Positions 44,860 through 54,123 of a stretch of 64,000 nt of DNA are shown piece after piece. Source of the DNA: UBA6623 sp965238125 (GTDB lineage: Bacteria > Acidobacteriota > Terriglobia > Bryobacterales > UBA6623). The notes under the pieces are model-generated. The model did not search any database, was not told the DNA's origin, and was given only the letters and a program-made list of their open reading frames with translations. The translations under genes and the position numbers were made by a program. The DNA lies in assembly GCA_965238125.1 (NCBI GenBank), contig OZ250179.1, positions 1,550,001-1,614,000 on the forward strand, in the 5' to 3' direction. Each line of letters starts with the position of its first letter. Position 1 is the first letter of the stretch.

Positions 44860-44937
44860 GGCGGCCTGCTTCTGGGTGATCAGTTTCTTGTCGGCTTTCT
44901 TCAGCGCCACCGACCGGTCGCGCTCTCGTTGGGTCAT
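44860..44937 (-). pseudogene. N-terminal fragment of an ISNCY-type transposase
   Basis: Reads MTQRERDRSVALKKADKKLI then TQKQAA before a stop. This is the start of ISNCY-family transposases, just ahead of the helix-turn-helix. Only 26 or so codons remain, cut by the junction with the IS1380 remnant. Confidence 0.6.
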
Positions 44938-45010
44938 CGCTAGAAGTCCTTGGTTTCTCACCCCTCCAGCGTGACCTTGTCAATAGGACATTCCTACTCG
45001 GCACTCTTAG

Positions 45011-46676
45011 CCCGCATTTTCAATTTGATGTATGAGCTTCAGACCATCCAGCGACCTTCAGCGTCTTTATTGATAGGGGCTAGAGCCCGATAAGGACGCC
45101 ATGGAGGTCAACACCCGATGGGTGAAAAAGAAAACAAGCCGTTTCAGCTCACGTTCAATGGATTTCTCAAAGTCGATTTCCAAGGATCGCGAGTCACCTC
45201 GGATGGCGGTCTGATTCTCGTTCGCGAACTGGATGAACGACTCGGACTCGGGAAGCTGATCGACGAGCATCTCAGCGACTCGCGACAAGGCTTGAACAAG
45301 AAGTTCGCGCTGGCCGATCTGCTGCGGCAGTCGGTCTACAGCCGACTCGCTGGCTACGAGGACCTCAATGACGCCGTTCGAGTATCCGCCGATCCGACCT
45401 TTCGCTTGATCGGCTCGAAGAGGAACTGGGATCGCGGAGCAGCCTTGACCTCGACGCTGCATGGCTTCGAGACGGAGATGCTGGCGAGCGAAGAGAACTT
45501 GCTGGGGCTGATGGCAGTGAACCGGGAGCTGGTCGCGCAAGCCGAAGCTCCCGACGGTTCAGACCGCGTGGTGCTCGACATGGACTCCACGGAGAGCCCC
45601 GTCCACGGCCAACAGGAAGGCAGTGCCTACAACGGCCATTTTGAGTCCCTCTGCTATCACCCGCTGTTGCTGTTCAACCAGCACGGCGACTGCCTAGGCG
45701 CGAAGCTGCGTCCCGGCAACGTGCACAGCGCCGAGGACTGGGACGAGCTGCTACTGCCGGAGATCGAACGACAACAGGCGGAGGGCAAACAGGTGACGTT
45801 CCGCGCCGACGCCGCCTTCGCCAAGCCCGAGATCTACGAGGCGATGGAGGAGCGCGGCGTGGACTACGTGATTCGCATCCCGGCGAACAAGAGCCTGGAG
45901 CTGGAGATCGAGGACATCCTGTTTCGGCCACCGGGCAGGCCGAACGCCAAGCCCCTAGTGCGCTACAAGAGTTTTCGCTATCAGGCCGAGAGCTGGTCGA
46001 AGGCAAGGCGAGTTGTCGCCAAGGTCGAGCATCACCAGGGCGAACTATTCCCGCGCGTCGGATTTGTCGTGACGAGCATGAGCTTGCCGAGCCGCTCGGT
46101 CGTGCGGTTCTACAACAAGCGCGGCACGGCGGAGCAGTGGATCAAAGAAGGCAAACAGGCCACGCACTGGACCCGCTTGTCGTGTCACCGCTTCCGAGCC
46201 AACGAGGTACGGCTGCAACTCAGCGTGCCGGCCTACAACCTGGGCAACCTGTGGCGGCGGCTAGGGCTGCCGCAGCGAATCAAAAGCTGGTCGCTAACGA
46301 GTTTGCAACACAGGTTGATGAAGACCGGCGGTCGGCTGGTCAAGCATGCTCGCTACTACTGGTTGCTGCTGGCGGAGGGGCATCTGAACCGGCGGCTGTT
46401 CGGTGACATGCTGCATAGGATCTGGGCGCTGCCTGTGCCGGGTGGGTAGCGTTGCCCGGGCGAGGATCAACAGTTTTTGGCTCCAAAAAGGTTTCGCAGG
46501 GAGCAGTGTCGGCCGGAGCGCCGTTCAGTCCGCTCAATCAACGTCTGTGAGCGGACGGACGAGCCCTGGCGCCTACCGGCGGAGGTGATGTGCAGGGTTC
46601 AGCGCGAAAAGACGTGGTATTCGGCGCAGCGGGGGTGTATCCTGTGACCGTGCCAGGGCCAAAATGGAAATCCTGG
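45011..46676 (+). mobile_element. IS1380-family element, copy 4 (intact, no target duplication)
   Basis: A full 1666-base element in plus orientation. Flanking bases are CTTAG on the left and TTACA on the right, so unlike copies 1, 2, 3 and 6 it has no matching direct repeat. This implies that one flank was exchanged after insertion, for example by recombination with another copy or a deletion. Confidence 0.92.
45118..46449 (+). CDS. IS1380-family transposase
   Basis: Intact 443-residue transposase, essentially identical to the one at 9953-11284, with all catalytic motifs (VVLDMDST, FRADAAFAKPEIYE, YNKRGTAEQWIKEGK). It is the only full copy on the plus strand. Confidence 0.93.
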   Translation: MGEKENKPFQLTFNGFLKVDFQGSRVTSDGGLILVRELDERLGLGKLIDEHLSDSRQGLNKKFALADLLRQSVYSRLAGYEDLNDAVRVSADPTFRLIGSKRNWDRGAALTSTLHGFETEMLASEENLLGLMAVNRELVAQAEAPDGSDRVVLDMDSTESPVHGQQEGSAYNGHFESLCYHPLLLFNQHGDCLGAKLRPGNVHSAEDWDELLLPEIERQQAEGKQVTFRADAAFAKPEIYEAMEERGVDYVIRIPANKSLELEIEDILFRPPGRPNAKPLVRYKSFRYQAESWSKARRVVAKVEHHQGELFPRVGFVVTSMSLPSRSVVRFYNKRGTAEQWIKEGKQATHWTRLSCHRFRANEVRLQLSVPAYNLGNLWRRLGLPQRIKSWSLTSLQHRLMKTGGRLVKHARYYWLLLAEGHLNRRLFGDMLHRIWALPVPGG

Positions 46677-46732
46677 TTACAATGAAGGCCGCTCCCCAGC
46701 CAAGCTTTTTTCAGCGAATGGGGAAACCCGGC

Positions 46733-47032
46733 TTAGCGGGTTGTCTCACTGTAGGGGTCCACCCCACATGCTTTTATTAGCCATGCTTTGATGGTTGCAG
46801 TTGCGTCCGCAAGGCCAACGACGTTTACGCCAAAAATTATCGGCAGAGCTTTGGGGAGGCTCTGAATTGCCTGAATTCCCCCCTCTCTCTTAGCGATGTT
46901 TTCGAGAATCTTCACTGTGATGTTCACTTTGGTTTGGGGAAGGACCGACTCTTGATACAGTAACCTGAGGAATCCCGCTGCCACCTGAGGCATCTGCATC
47001 AGATCGACGGCCTCTTCAGCAAAGGCCGACAA
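46733..47032 (-). pseudogene. Probable C-terminal tail of the giant nuclease-TPR-PIN protein
   Basis: A 99-codon open stretch that lies in the same frame as the preceding PIN-encoding frame, separated only by a TAG and five codons (PLSQV then LSAFAEEAV). It is helical (AAGFLRLLYQESVLPQ, VKILENIAKREGGIQAIQ). TAG is one change from TGG, and WPLSQVL would be a natural continuation after KVDD. I therefore read it as the end of the same protein cut by a nonsense mutation rather than as a separate gene. If independent, it would start at TTG 47032 without a good ribosome binding site. Confidence 0.6.
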
Positions 47033-47047
47033 TACCTGTGAAAGGGG

Positions 47048-48445
47048 CTAGTCGTCTACCTTCCACTCTGCGATCACTCCAGCTTGTCTGACAATTTGCG
47101 GATCTATGCTGGTGAAGTAATACCCGTATCCAAGAAGCTTGGCGCTTGCATCAAGAAAAGCTTCGGGATTCACCACGCCTGATTCAGCACACGCCCGGAT
47201 GACAAACTGCGTCCACAGCCGCGACACACCATGCTCGCCTCTGGCCAGCTCTGCCTGCACGTGGTCATCGGTCCACAGCACTGCTCCTGGCACGGCAGAC
47301 AGCAAGATTGCTTTTGCCCCGTACTGGCCAAATATCTTGACAAGCGTTTCCCTCTTCCCTGGCTCCATTGCCGCGAGTGACCTGCAGGATTCGATTTTGC
47401 GGTTCGCCTCTAACACCTCAACGAGATGACGTAGCGACTTGATATAAGCTTCCTTCTGCTCCGGTGTCCTTTCCACAAGAGCGTGTCCCATTTCGGTCTT
47501 GATCAATACTCCTGATTCCTTGCTGTGAACCCGCGACTCATTGGCGATCATCTGACGGATTTCATTCACTGTGCTCTTGGAAACGACAAGATCGATCGAC
47601 CAGTGTTCAAAGATGTCGAGCCTGTCTAGCAGGAAAAGCGACGAGATTACGCTCATGTCCAGAACGACTGTATTGCAAGACCTAAGTGCTTTTGCGGCAT
47701 GTTCACGCTCTGCCCATGAACCGATGCAGCACCTGACCGGCACATCCGGTGACGATGCCAGGTGCTGGAGTGCCCCGAACGCAGTTGTGTTAAGAAGTCC
47801 GCTGACAATATGGAACGTGAGCGGCTTCTCCTTGTAAGTTCGGTGAACCTCTCTTACGTGTTCATGGCGCTCGTCAACGGACTTGAGAATTGCGCTAATG
47901 TCGAGTTCCGGACCACCTGACTCTCCAGCCTTCTGTGCGATCTTGACAGCCTGAAAGTCCGTCAACTCCGGAAACCTCACCTGCCACTCTCCCATGCAGT
48001 CCTGAAAACGACGGACATACTTGTTCTGGATTTGAGTGATTTCGCCGATACGATCCTGAATGCCTTTAGCAAGGATGAAAGTGTCTCCTACCTTCTTGCC
48101 CATCATGGCCTTGCATATTCCATTTTCAGGTGAGAGCTCGCTTTCCGTGAACTGCGAATCGGGATCTGGTGAGTCCTCCACAATAATCCAGTGGGGGATG
48201 GAGTCTCCCTGCTCCACATAGCACACAGCGGCTCCAGTCTCGACGCGGTCTGGCTTTTCCAGCTGCGGCTCGTTCGGGAACGGAGCTAAAGCCAGAATGA
48301 ACGTCCTGTGCGCCTCTGGATCCTGAAAATTACGGCGAATCACGTCATAGGCGTACTTAACGGCATCCTTCTCATGCCCGATTGCCTTTAGAACGTGCAC
48401 AGCATCACGACCTGTTCGCGGTGCCACTTCATTGGCTTTCGGCAC
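47048..48445 (-). pseudogene. Middle/C-terminal part of giant protein: GreA/B-like and PIN domains
   Basis: Continuation of the upstream gene in another frame. It begins in-frame with the last TPR-like helices (GHEKDAVKYAYDVIRRNF). Residues about 72-150 resemble the C-terminal domain of transcript-cleavage factors GreA/GreB (SPENGICKAMMGKKVGDTFIL). Residues about 255-410 form a PIN-like RNase domain: VVLDMSVISSLF (Asp263), VNEIRQMI (Glu295), VLWTDDHVQAEL (Asp393/394). Its first ATG is internal to the real protein. Codon use and lower GC differ from the neighbourhood, suggesting transfer. Confidence 0.72.
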
Positions 48446-50598
48446 GCTCGACGGGTCCCGATCACCAAGTCAGGCCGGTCGAGCGCCAATCCCATCAGTG
48501 AGCGTCTGAGCTTGAGTTCTGTATCGTCCGGCCGCTCTCTGATTTCCTCGTCGAGAATCTTTATCGCAGCATCGGTATCGTACATCTCAAGAAGAGAAAG
48601 CTCGCTGTCGAGCAGCGTTCGGTCAATTGCTCCTGTTCCCCGCAGTTTTCTGAACGTATCAAGCATGATTTCATGCCTATTCAAGCGACTGGCGCATTCC
48701 AACAGGTACCTTGTATCGGCACTCAGCACGTCTGATGCAGAAATCCGCTGCCAAAGGGGAAGCGCGTCGGTAGAACGTCCCAGGTCAAACAGCAATATCG
48801 CAAGGCGACGTACGTCGCATACCGTCGCCGCATCATCTGTGATGGTAAGCGCCACATCTGCATACTTTGAAGCTTCGTCCTGCTGTCCTTCTAGCAAATG
48901 GATCCTTGCCGTCAGGGTCTTGAAGGCGACCTCAGATACGGTTCCCTCAGGAACTTCCTCCAAGAGCTTGTGGCCGGCGTCGAATCGCTCCTGGTTAGTG
49001 AAAGCCAGAAGCCCAATGTTGATGGCATGCTCCCGGAAGTCCTCCGGAAGTCTTGCCGCGCTCTTCGCCACTTGAGAAAGCAATTCTCCTGCACTGCGGT
49101 AATCGCCGGGACCTCCACGCTCTATCAGCAGCATACCCAGTATCATGCGGCCGTTATCGGACAGTGCCTCTTGCGGCAGGCAACGCATGGACTCGATCGC
49201 ATCATCGGCCTTCCCCTCAAGTCTGAGCGACCTGCCGTACGTTTCGATGACTATTGGATTTTCCGGAGCAACCCGTCGGGCCTCCTCTAAGTCCTCACGG
49301 GCCTCCGCATCTTTATTTAGTAAGAATCTCGCCTGGCTTCTGATAAGCAGAGCTTCTACCGTCGCGGAAGTGTACCGCTCTTCATTGGCCCGTTCGAAAG
49401 CTTGGCCGAGGGCATCCTCTGCTTCACGAAGCCTGTCTTCGTCACAAAACAAAGCTTCAGGTCCATGGCGCTTGTAACTCCGTGATATTTCCGACTGAAG
49501 GATAGTCTGGCCGAGCAACAGCCACGGCATAAAAGCACAACTTTTAGCGCCTGTCGCAGCCCTGATGAATTCTTCAGCTTTCTGGAACTCACCAGAATCC
49601 TGCGCCCGCTGCGTCAAGGCGACGGCCACTTCGTCCTTATGAAGTAAGTCTTGAGGCACCGAGCCTTCGAGCGACTCCAGTGTCATTAAGTCAGGCGCGC
49701 TTTGAATAAAAAGTCCTAGCACGCGTCCGGAGCGGGGAAACTCCTCTCTCAGCTTGCCGGCAAGTTCAAATGCTCGTTCGTGCTGCCCAAGCATCCGATA
49801 GCCAAGGGCTTCGTTGATTCGGGCTATCTCGTCAGCAGGCTGATATCTCTTTGATTCAAGATATAGCTCCGCTGCTTCCTTGAGGTTATCGGCCAATAAC
49901 TCAACATACGCAAGGTTAGTTAACACCCTGAACTTATGCCGTGCGTTAAGCTTGCCCCAACTCCGTACTTTGATTCGCTGCAGCAGCAGCTTTGCTATCT
50001 GGTAGTCGTGCTTAGCGAGGCAATTTCGTGCCTCATCAATCTCAGCGTGAAATCCGTCCTGGCTGTCGTCGCCGCGTCCTGGTTCGGAACTCTGCTCAGT
50101 TACCTGAAGCAATGTCTCAATCTTCGACTCGATCCTAGCGACAGCTGCGGCTGACGGGCCACCTTCGTACCAGTCGCGAATGTCCGTGTACTCGTCGAGG
50201 AGTTCCTCAATGCGGCCCCAATCAAACACCTCCACGATAAACAGTTTCTTTTCCCTGTGTTCTCTATTGATCTCTATGAGCAAGTCATGGACTTCTTTCT
50301 TGACCTTCCCGGTAGTCATGATTATGTACCGGCCGAGGGGAGGTTTGAATCCTTTTGCCTTCTCGATCTCGTCTTCCACTTCAGTTCGAGTCGTCACTTT
50401 CCCTTCTTCGTGCAGCTTGCACTGAGCAGCATGTAGCGGTTCTTGGCCGCTTAAGTCAATGATGTCCACTCCGTCCTGAGCCTCCCCTCTGGTTGCATAC
50501 AGCTGCAGTTCCGGGCATCTACAATAAGTCCGTAGTAGCTTCAAGCAGAGCACTTCAAAATCCCGGTCGTTCCGTGGTCTGTTGTGACTCTTGCGCAT
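48388..50598 (-). pseudogene. N-terminal part of giant protein: restriction-endonuclease-like domain plus TPR array
   Basis: Residues 1-130 look like a PDDEXK/Mrr-type nuclease: EVLCLKLLRTYC, ATRGEAQDGVDIIDLSG (Asp42-Asp45 region) and HAAQCKLHEEG (Gln59, Lys61). Residues about 190-735 are helical repeats of TPR type (AEDALGQAFERANEERYTSA, ALLIRSQARFLLNKDAEARE). The frame then breaks near 48456: restoring one C changes IGTRRACRKP to IGDPSSVPKANEV, joining the next frame. Together with the tail the locus spans 3866 bases, one short of 1289 codons, as expected for one gene missing one base. Start ATG 50598 chosen; 20 upstream residues lack similarity. Such nuclease-TPR-PIN architectures suggest antiviral or stress response, by inference. 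Confidence 0.72.
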
Positions 50599-50977
50599 GT
50601 TGCTAGCGGTCTCCGATGCAATCCGGTTTTGAAGGGGAGTGCCGAAGCTCAAACACACCTGACTTCAATCCCTGTATCGCAATCTAGCAGACGACTGCCG
50701 TCCCGTTTCGATGCTCGTTGCACCGTCTTGGGGTGTATTCCCTCTAGAGGTGCCGTGCAATGGATAGCTTGACCCGTGGATGCAGGTGACTGACTTGGGC
50801 AAGCTGGCCGTGGCTGAACTTCCTCTGTTGGGCGAGGGCGCGAAGTGCAGCATCAGCGAATTCGGACCAGTGGGGAAGTTAGGACCGACGAAGATGACCA
50901 ACGTGCCCCTTTGCGCTGCTTGACGGAGACCGTCAGGAATCCGCGGTATTGGCAGAATCGGGCCACTGACGGGAGAT
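50599..50977. other. Intergenic, no supported gene
   Basis: About 380 bases upstream of the giant gene and downstream of the toxin-antitoxin pair. Open frames exist but have no recognisable motif. It presumably holds the promoter of the giant gene; I see no clear element. Confidence 0.4.
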
Positions 50978-51274
50978 TCACCACTCCTTTCTCAGATTCT
51001 CCAGCCCCTTGAGGTAGTCCTCGGTTTCGAGATTGCTCTGCACTCCGTACTCGGCCAGCGTGTTTATCATTTCCCCAAGCGTCAGGTCCGCGAGTTCAGC
51101 GGCCAAGCCGAGAGAGGCCTTTCCTTCCTTGTAGCGCTCCACGGCCAGCATGAGCCGGCCCTTGGTGACGAGTTCCCGCACCGCCTTGGACAAGTCCCCG
51201 CGCTCTTCCTTGGACAGCTTGTTTAGGAAGTCGTAGTTCTCTTCGTCCATTCTTATGCTCATCGTCTTGGTCAT
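50978..51274 (-). CDS. Ribbon-helix-helix antitoxin (UPF0175/RHH-like)
   Basis: A 98-residue protein starting MTKTMSIRMDEENYDFLNKL, an RHH strand-helix, followed by a UPF0175-like region (YKEGKASLGLAAELADLTLG) and a C-terminal helix that would bind the toxin. It lies downstream of its toxin, the reverse of the usual order, and its ATG overlaps the toxin TGA. Start 51274 is chosen by this overlap and the RHH motif. Confidence 0.8.
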   Translation of the reverse strand: MTKTMSIRMDEENYDFLNKLSKEERGDLSKAVRELVTKGRLMLAVERYKEGKASLGLAAELADLTLGEMINTLAEYGVQSNLETEDYLKGLENLRKEW

Positions 51275-51774
51275 TTCGTTGCCTCCAGCCGTCGCCTCAC
51301 GTCGTCGACAATCTCTGCTCGGTAGCGGCCATACTTTCGCAGGATTTCGAGCTTCCTCAAGACTTCCTCTCCGGAAATCAGCTCTTTCTCCCGCATCCTC
51401 AGCAAAATTCCGAGGGCCCCTGTGAAGGGCAGCTTGAGAATCTTGCACGCGTTGACGCCGTTGCGGTCCTCAATCGCAATCAGGCGCGCGTTGCTCGCCT
51501 GCGCAAGAGCAATCGCCTGGGCCTCGCCGACTCCCAGTCTGAATTCCCTGCGGAGTTGCTCAAAAGCTTCGTGGCCCCTCAGCTTACGAACCTCGATGTG
51601 CTTCTCCGCTATGAGCCGCGCAATCAGTTGGGCATCAAACAAAGCCTTGTTCCCGCAGCATTCGGCCTGCACTGCCTGCGGAATCACGACCGGCTCGGGA
51701 AACGAGCCGAGGAACCGCTCAAGCAGTTGCGCCTTGGCCAGCAGGATGAGAGGTGATGCGTCGAACACGATCAT
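51271..51774 (-). CDS. PIN-like toxin, DUF3368 family
   Basis: A 167-residue PIN-like ribonuclease of the DUF3368 family. It begins MIVFDASPLILLAKAQLLE (first Asp), has VIPQAVQAECCG (Glu), LGVGEAQAIALAQ (Glu) and LIAIEDRNGVNACK (Asp), then the C-terminal LGILLRMREKELISGEEVL. Toxin first, antitoxin second is the normal layout for this family. AT-rich upstream DNA and an operator-like palindrome precede it. Complete. Confidence 0.85.
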   Translation of the reverse strand: MIVFDASPLILLAKAQLLERFLGSFPEPVVIPQAVQAECCGNKALFDAQLIARLIAEKHIEVRKLRGHEAFEQLRREFRLGVGEAQAIALAQASNARLIAIEDRNGVNACKILKLPFTGALGILLRMREKELISGEEVLRKLEILRKYGRYRAEIVDDVRRRLEATK

Positions 51775-51781
51775 TATGACA

Positions 51782-51800
51782 ACTTATTACAAACGTAAGT
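51782..51800 (-). promoter_or_regulatory. Operator-like inverted repeat upstream of DUF3368 toxin
   Basis: ACTTATTACAAACGTAAGT: the outer five bases (ACTTA/TAAGT) are inverted repeats, 8 bases upstream of the toxin start in an AT-rich stretch unlike its surroundings. RHH antitoxins often bind such sites; inferred. Confidence 0.4.
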
Positions 51801-51967
51801 ATAAAGCTTTTCGGGGTTTGAGGCAAGATGTCAGAGTGCAGAGAGTTGGAGGATATCGAGAGACTGGATTGGGTTTCCCGATGGCTGGGGCTGACGGAAC
51901 CGTAACCTGAAGTTCTGTTCGATCTTGGAGTTTGACTTGAGCTGGCAGATCACTGCGCGGAAGCATC

Positions 51968-52384
51968 CAGTTCTTCTTTGAGCCGATCAGGCGAAACGTC
52001 GGGTCAGCGGACACCCGCACAGCATCGTTGAGATCCTCGTAGCCTGCGAGTCGGCTGTAGACAGACTGTCGTAGCAGATCGGCCAGCGGGAACTTCTTGT
52101 TTGTACCTTGCCGCGAATCCGTCAGATGCTCGTCGATCAGCTTGCCCAGTCCGAGCCGCTCGTCCAGTTCTCGGACGAGAAGAAGCCCGCCATCGGATGT
52201 CACACGCGATCCTTGGAAATCGACTTTGAGAAATCCGTTGAAGGTGAGCTGAAACGGCTTGTTTTCTTTTTCACCCATTGGGTGTTGGCCTCCCTGGTGT
52301 CCTGACAGCGCTTGAACCCCTATGAATAAGGACGCTGAAGGCCGCTGGAAGGTCGGAACGTCTGAATCAAATTGGAAATCCGGG
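51968..52384 (-). mobile_element. IS1380 remnant (5' end only), copy 5
   Basis: Contains the right terminal sequence (reversed CCCGGATTTCCAATTT at 52384), the leader, and the first 104 or so codons from MGEKENKPFQLTFNGF (52278) to LIGSKKNW, where similarity stops at about 51968. The end resembles decayed copy 2 more than the intact copies. A frame continues beyond into unrelated sequence and should not be taken as a gene. Confidence 0.85.
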
Positions 52385-52476
52385 GCTATACGCTTTGTGA
52401 GGTGGGCGAAGAGAGCAAGGAGCCCGACCGTTTCCTGCGTTACTACCGTGCGCTGTGGGAAGAGCTCCAGACGTAG
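52384..52476 (+). pseudogene. 3' end of a gene truncated by IS1380
   Basis: Immediately next to the IS end the frame reads GYTLCEVGEESKEPDRFLRY then YRALWEELQT and a stop. This short tail (C-E-V ... RFLRYYRALW) resembles the end of sugar-phosphate isomerase/epimerase-like TIM barrels, which would suit the following sugar-acid dehydrogenase, but 30 residues are too few to be sure. The bulk of the gene is lost. Confidence 0.45.
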
Positions 52477-52642
52477 GATGAAGTGCGCCGCCCGACGTGG
52501 CGCACGCATTCTTGCGTGCCGTGGCGGCATTCGTGCCGCCATGTCTTCCTTGATCAAATCCGCGACCACCCACGCAGCCCCCGCCACGTGCTTTTGTTAC
52601 AGTTTCGGAGTGGGAACAACAAGGTAACCGCGAACGAACTGT

Positions 52643-53413
52643 ATGAGCATTCTGGATCAATTCCGACTCGATGGAAAGACCGCCCTCGTCACCGGCTGCC
52701 GCAGGGGCATCGGTCTGGCGATGGCGACGGCGTTGGCCGAAGCCGGGGCCGATATCGTCGGCGTCAGCGCGTCACTTGAGGAGACCGGCAGCGATGTCGA
52801 AAAGCAGGTTGAAGCCGCCGCGAGTCATTTCCGAGGCTATCAGTGCGATTTTTCCAACCGCGAGCAATTGACCGATTTTATAGAGAGGGTCAAGGCCGAC
52901 GTACCCAAGATCGACATTCTCGTCAACAACGCGGGCACGGTTTTGCGCAAGCCCGCCGCCGAGCACCCCGACGAATATTGGGACAAGGTCATCGAGGTCA
53001 ACTTGAATTCGCAGTTTGTGTTGGCACGTGAGTTCGGCAAGCTGATGATCGAGCGCGGGGAAGGGAAGATCATTTTCACGGCCTCGCTGCTAACTTTTCA
53101 AGGCGGCATCACCGTGCCCGGTTACGCTGCGTCGAAGGGCGGCATCGGCACCTTGACCATGGCGTTGTCCAACGAATGGGCGTCGAAGGGCGTCAATGTG
53201 AATGCGATCGCGCCCGGCTACATCCGCACCGACAACACGGCGCCCTTACAGCAGGACGCGGAACGAAGCACGGCTATTCTGGGGCGTATCCCCGCCGGGC
53301 GCTGGGGCGAGCCCGAGGATTTGAAGGGCGTGACGGTATTTCTGGCGTCCTCGGCGTCGGATTACGTCAACGGAGCGACGCTGGTGGTCGACGGCGGCTG
53401 GATGGGGCGTTGA
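52643..53413 (+). CDS. kduD: SDR-family dehydrogenase, KduD-like (2-dehydro-3-deoxy-D-gluconate 5-dehydrogenase)
   Basis: A 256-residue short-chain dehydrogenase. Cofactor motif TGCRRGIGLAMA, NNAG at LVNNAGTV, catalytic Ser in FTASLLTFQGG and YxxxK in GYAASKGG. SLLTFQGGITVPGYAASKGG and DYVNGATLVVDGGW are characteristic of KduD, which interconverts 2,5-diketo-3-deoxygluconate and 2-keto-3-deoxygluconate in pectin/uronate breakdown, with NAD. The truncated isomerase-like tail upstream suggests that a uronate operon once existed here. Substrate is inferred from family. Confidence 0.85.
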   Translation: MSILDQFRLDGKTALVTGCRRGIGLAMATALAEAGADIVGVSASLEETGSDVEKQVEAAASHFRGYQCDFSNREQLTDFIERVKADVPKIDILVNNAGTVLRKPAAEHPDEYWDKVIEVNLNSQFVLAREFGKLMIERGEGKIIFTASLLTFQGGITVPGYAASKGGIGTLTMALSNEWASKGVNVNAIAPGYIRTDNTAPLQQDAERSTAILGRIPAGRWGEPEDLKGVTVFLASSASDYVNGATLVVDGGWMGR

Positions 53414-53475
53414 GGCGTTCGGCCGGTTCGGTGCGGCTTGACTCATCCATGATGACGGCATACTCTGAGAACGAC

Positions 53476-53700
53476 ATGGACTATCGCAGCCGCATTACGA
53501 TTGAACCCGGCAAGATGGGCGGGAAGCCCTGCATCCGCGGTATGCGCATCACTGTCTCCGACGTTCTTGACTACCTGGCTTCGGGCATGTCGGAAGAGGA
53601 GATCCTCCAGGACTTCCCCTATCTTGCGGGCGAAGATATCAGGGCCTGTCTCGCTTTCGCGGCGGACCGGGAGAGGCGACTTGTCTCGTTACCGCGGTGA
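53476..53700 (+). CDS. DUF433 protein (antitoxin-like)
   Basis: A 74-residue protein with the DUF433 pattern: YRSRITIEPGKMGGKPCIRG, MRITVSDVLDYLASGMSEEE, then ILQDFPYLAGEDIRACLAFA. The fold is a helix-turn-helix-like DNA-binding domain that typically accompanies DUF5615 PIN-like proteins as a toxin-antitoxin-like module. ATG 53476 gives the standard family N-terminus; 53449 is also possible. Its stop overlaps the GTG of the next gene. Confidence 0.85.
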   Translation: MDYRSRITIEPGKMGGKPCIRGMRITVSDVLDYLASGMSEEEILQDFPYLAGEDIRACLAFAADRERRLVSLPR

Positions 53701-54028
53701 AACTTCTCTTGGATCAGAACATTTCGCCGAAGCTCGTATCCAGTTTGAAGCCCGTCTATCCGGAAACGTCGCATGTCTCGGATGCCGGTTTGGATCGTGC
53801 CCAAGATGAGGAAATCTGGAGTTTCGCGGTCGAATACGATTTCACAATCTTAACCAAGGACTCGGACCTTCCCAGCGAGCCTTTCTGCGCGGTCCTCCTC
53901 CGAAAGTGATTTGGATACGAACGGGCAACTGCTCAACAAACAAAATCGAAGACCTTCTGGTCCGGAATCATTCGGAATTGCTTCGCTTCGAGGAAGATCC
54001 CGGTGCTTCCTTTCTTGCTCTCGCGTAA
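53697..54028 (+). pseudogene. DUF5615 PIN-like toxin, frameshifted
   Basis: Begins at GTG with MKLLLDQNISPKLVSSLKP and TSHVSDAGLDRAQDEEIWSF, then FTILTKDSDL, which are the acidic PIN-like motifs of DUF5615. Near 53880-53891 one base is missing; the original frame then stops at 53909, while the shifted frame continues with PPPKVIWIRTGNCST and IEDLLVRNHSELLRF to a stop at 54028. Restoring one base gives 111 codons, the normal family length. Broken toxin or sequence error. Confidence 0.8.
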
Positions 54029-54123
54029 CATCGCGAGGTGACAGAAGAAGTACGGGTTCCGCAGGCGTTCTTGTTCACCGCGATTGCGATCCTTTCAACC
54101 AAGGTACCCGAAAGCTGAGCGAG

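Noticed and set aside
51787..52587. A 266-codon minus-strand frame as a gene
   Set aside because: It joins a truncated IS1380 transposase start with unrelated flanking sequence on both sides; it is a chance fusion.
53176..53700. A 174-codon frame starting inside the dehydrogenase gene
   Set aside because: Its first 90 or so codons are an out-of-frame reading of kduD; only the DUF433 part from 53476 is real.
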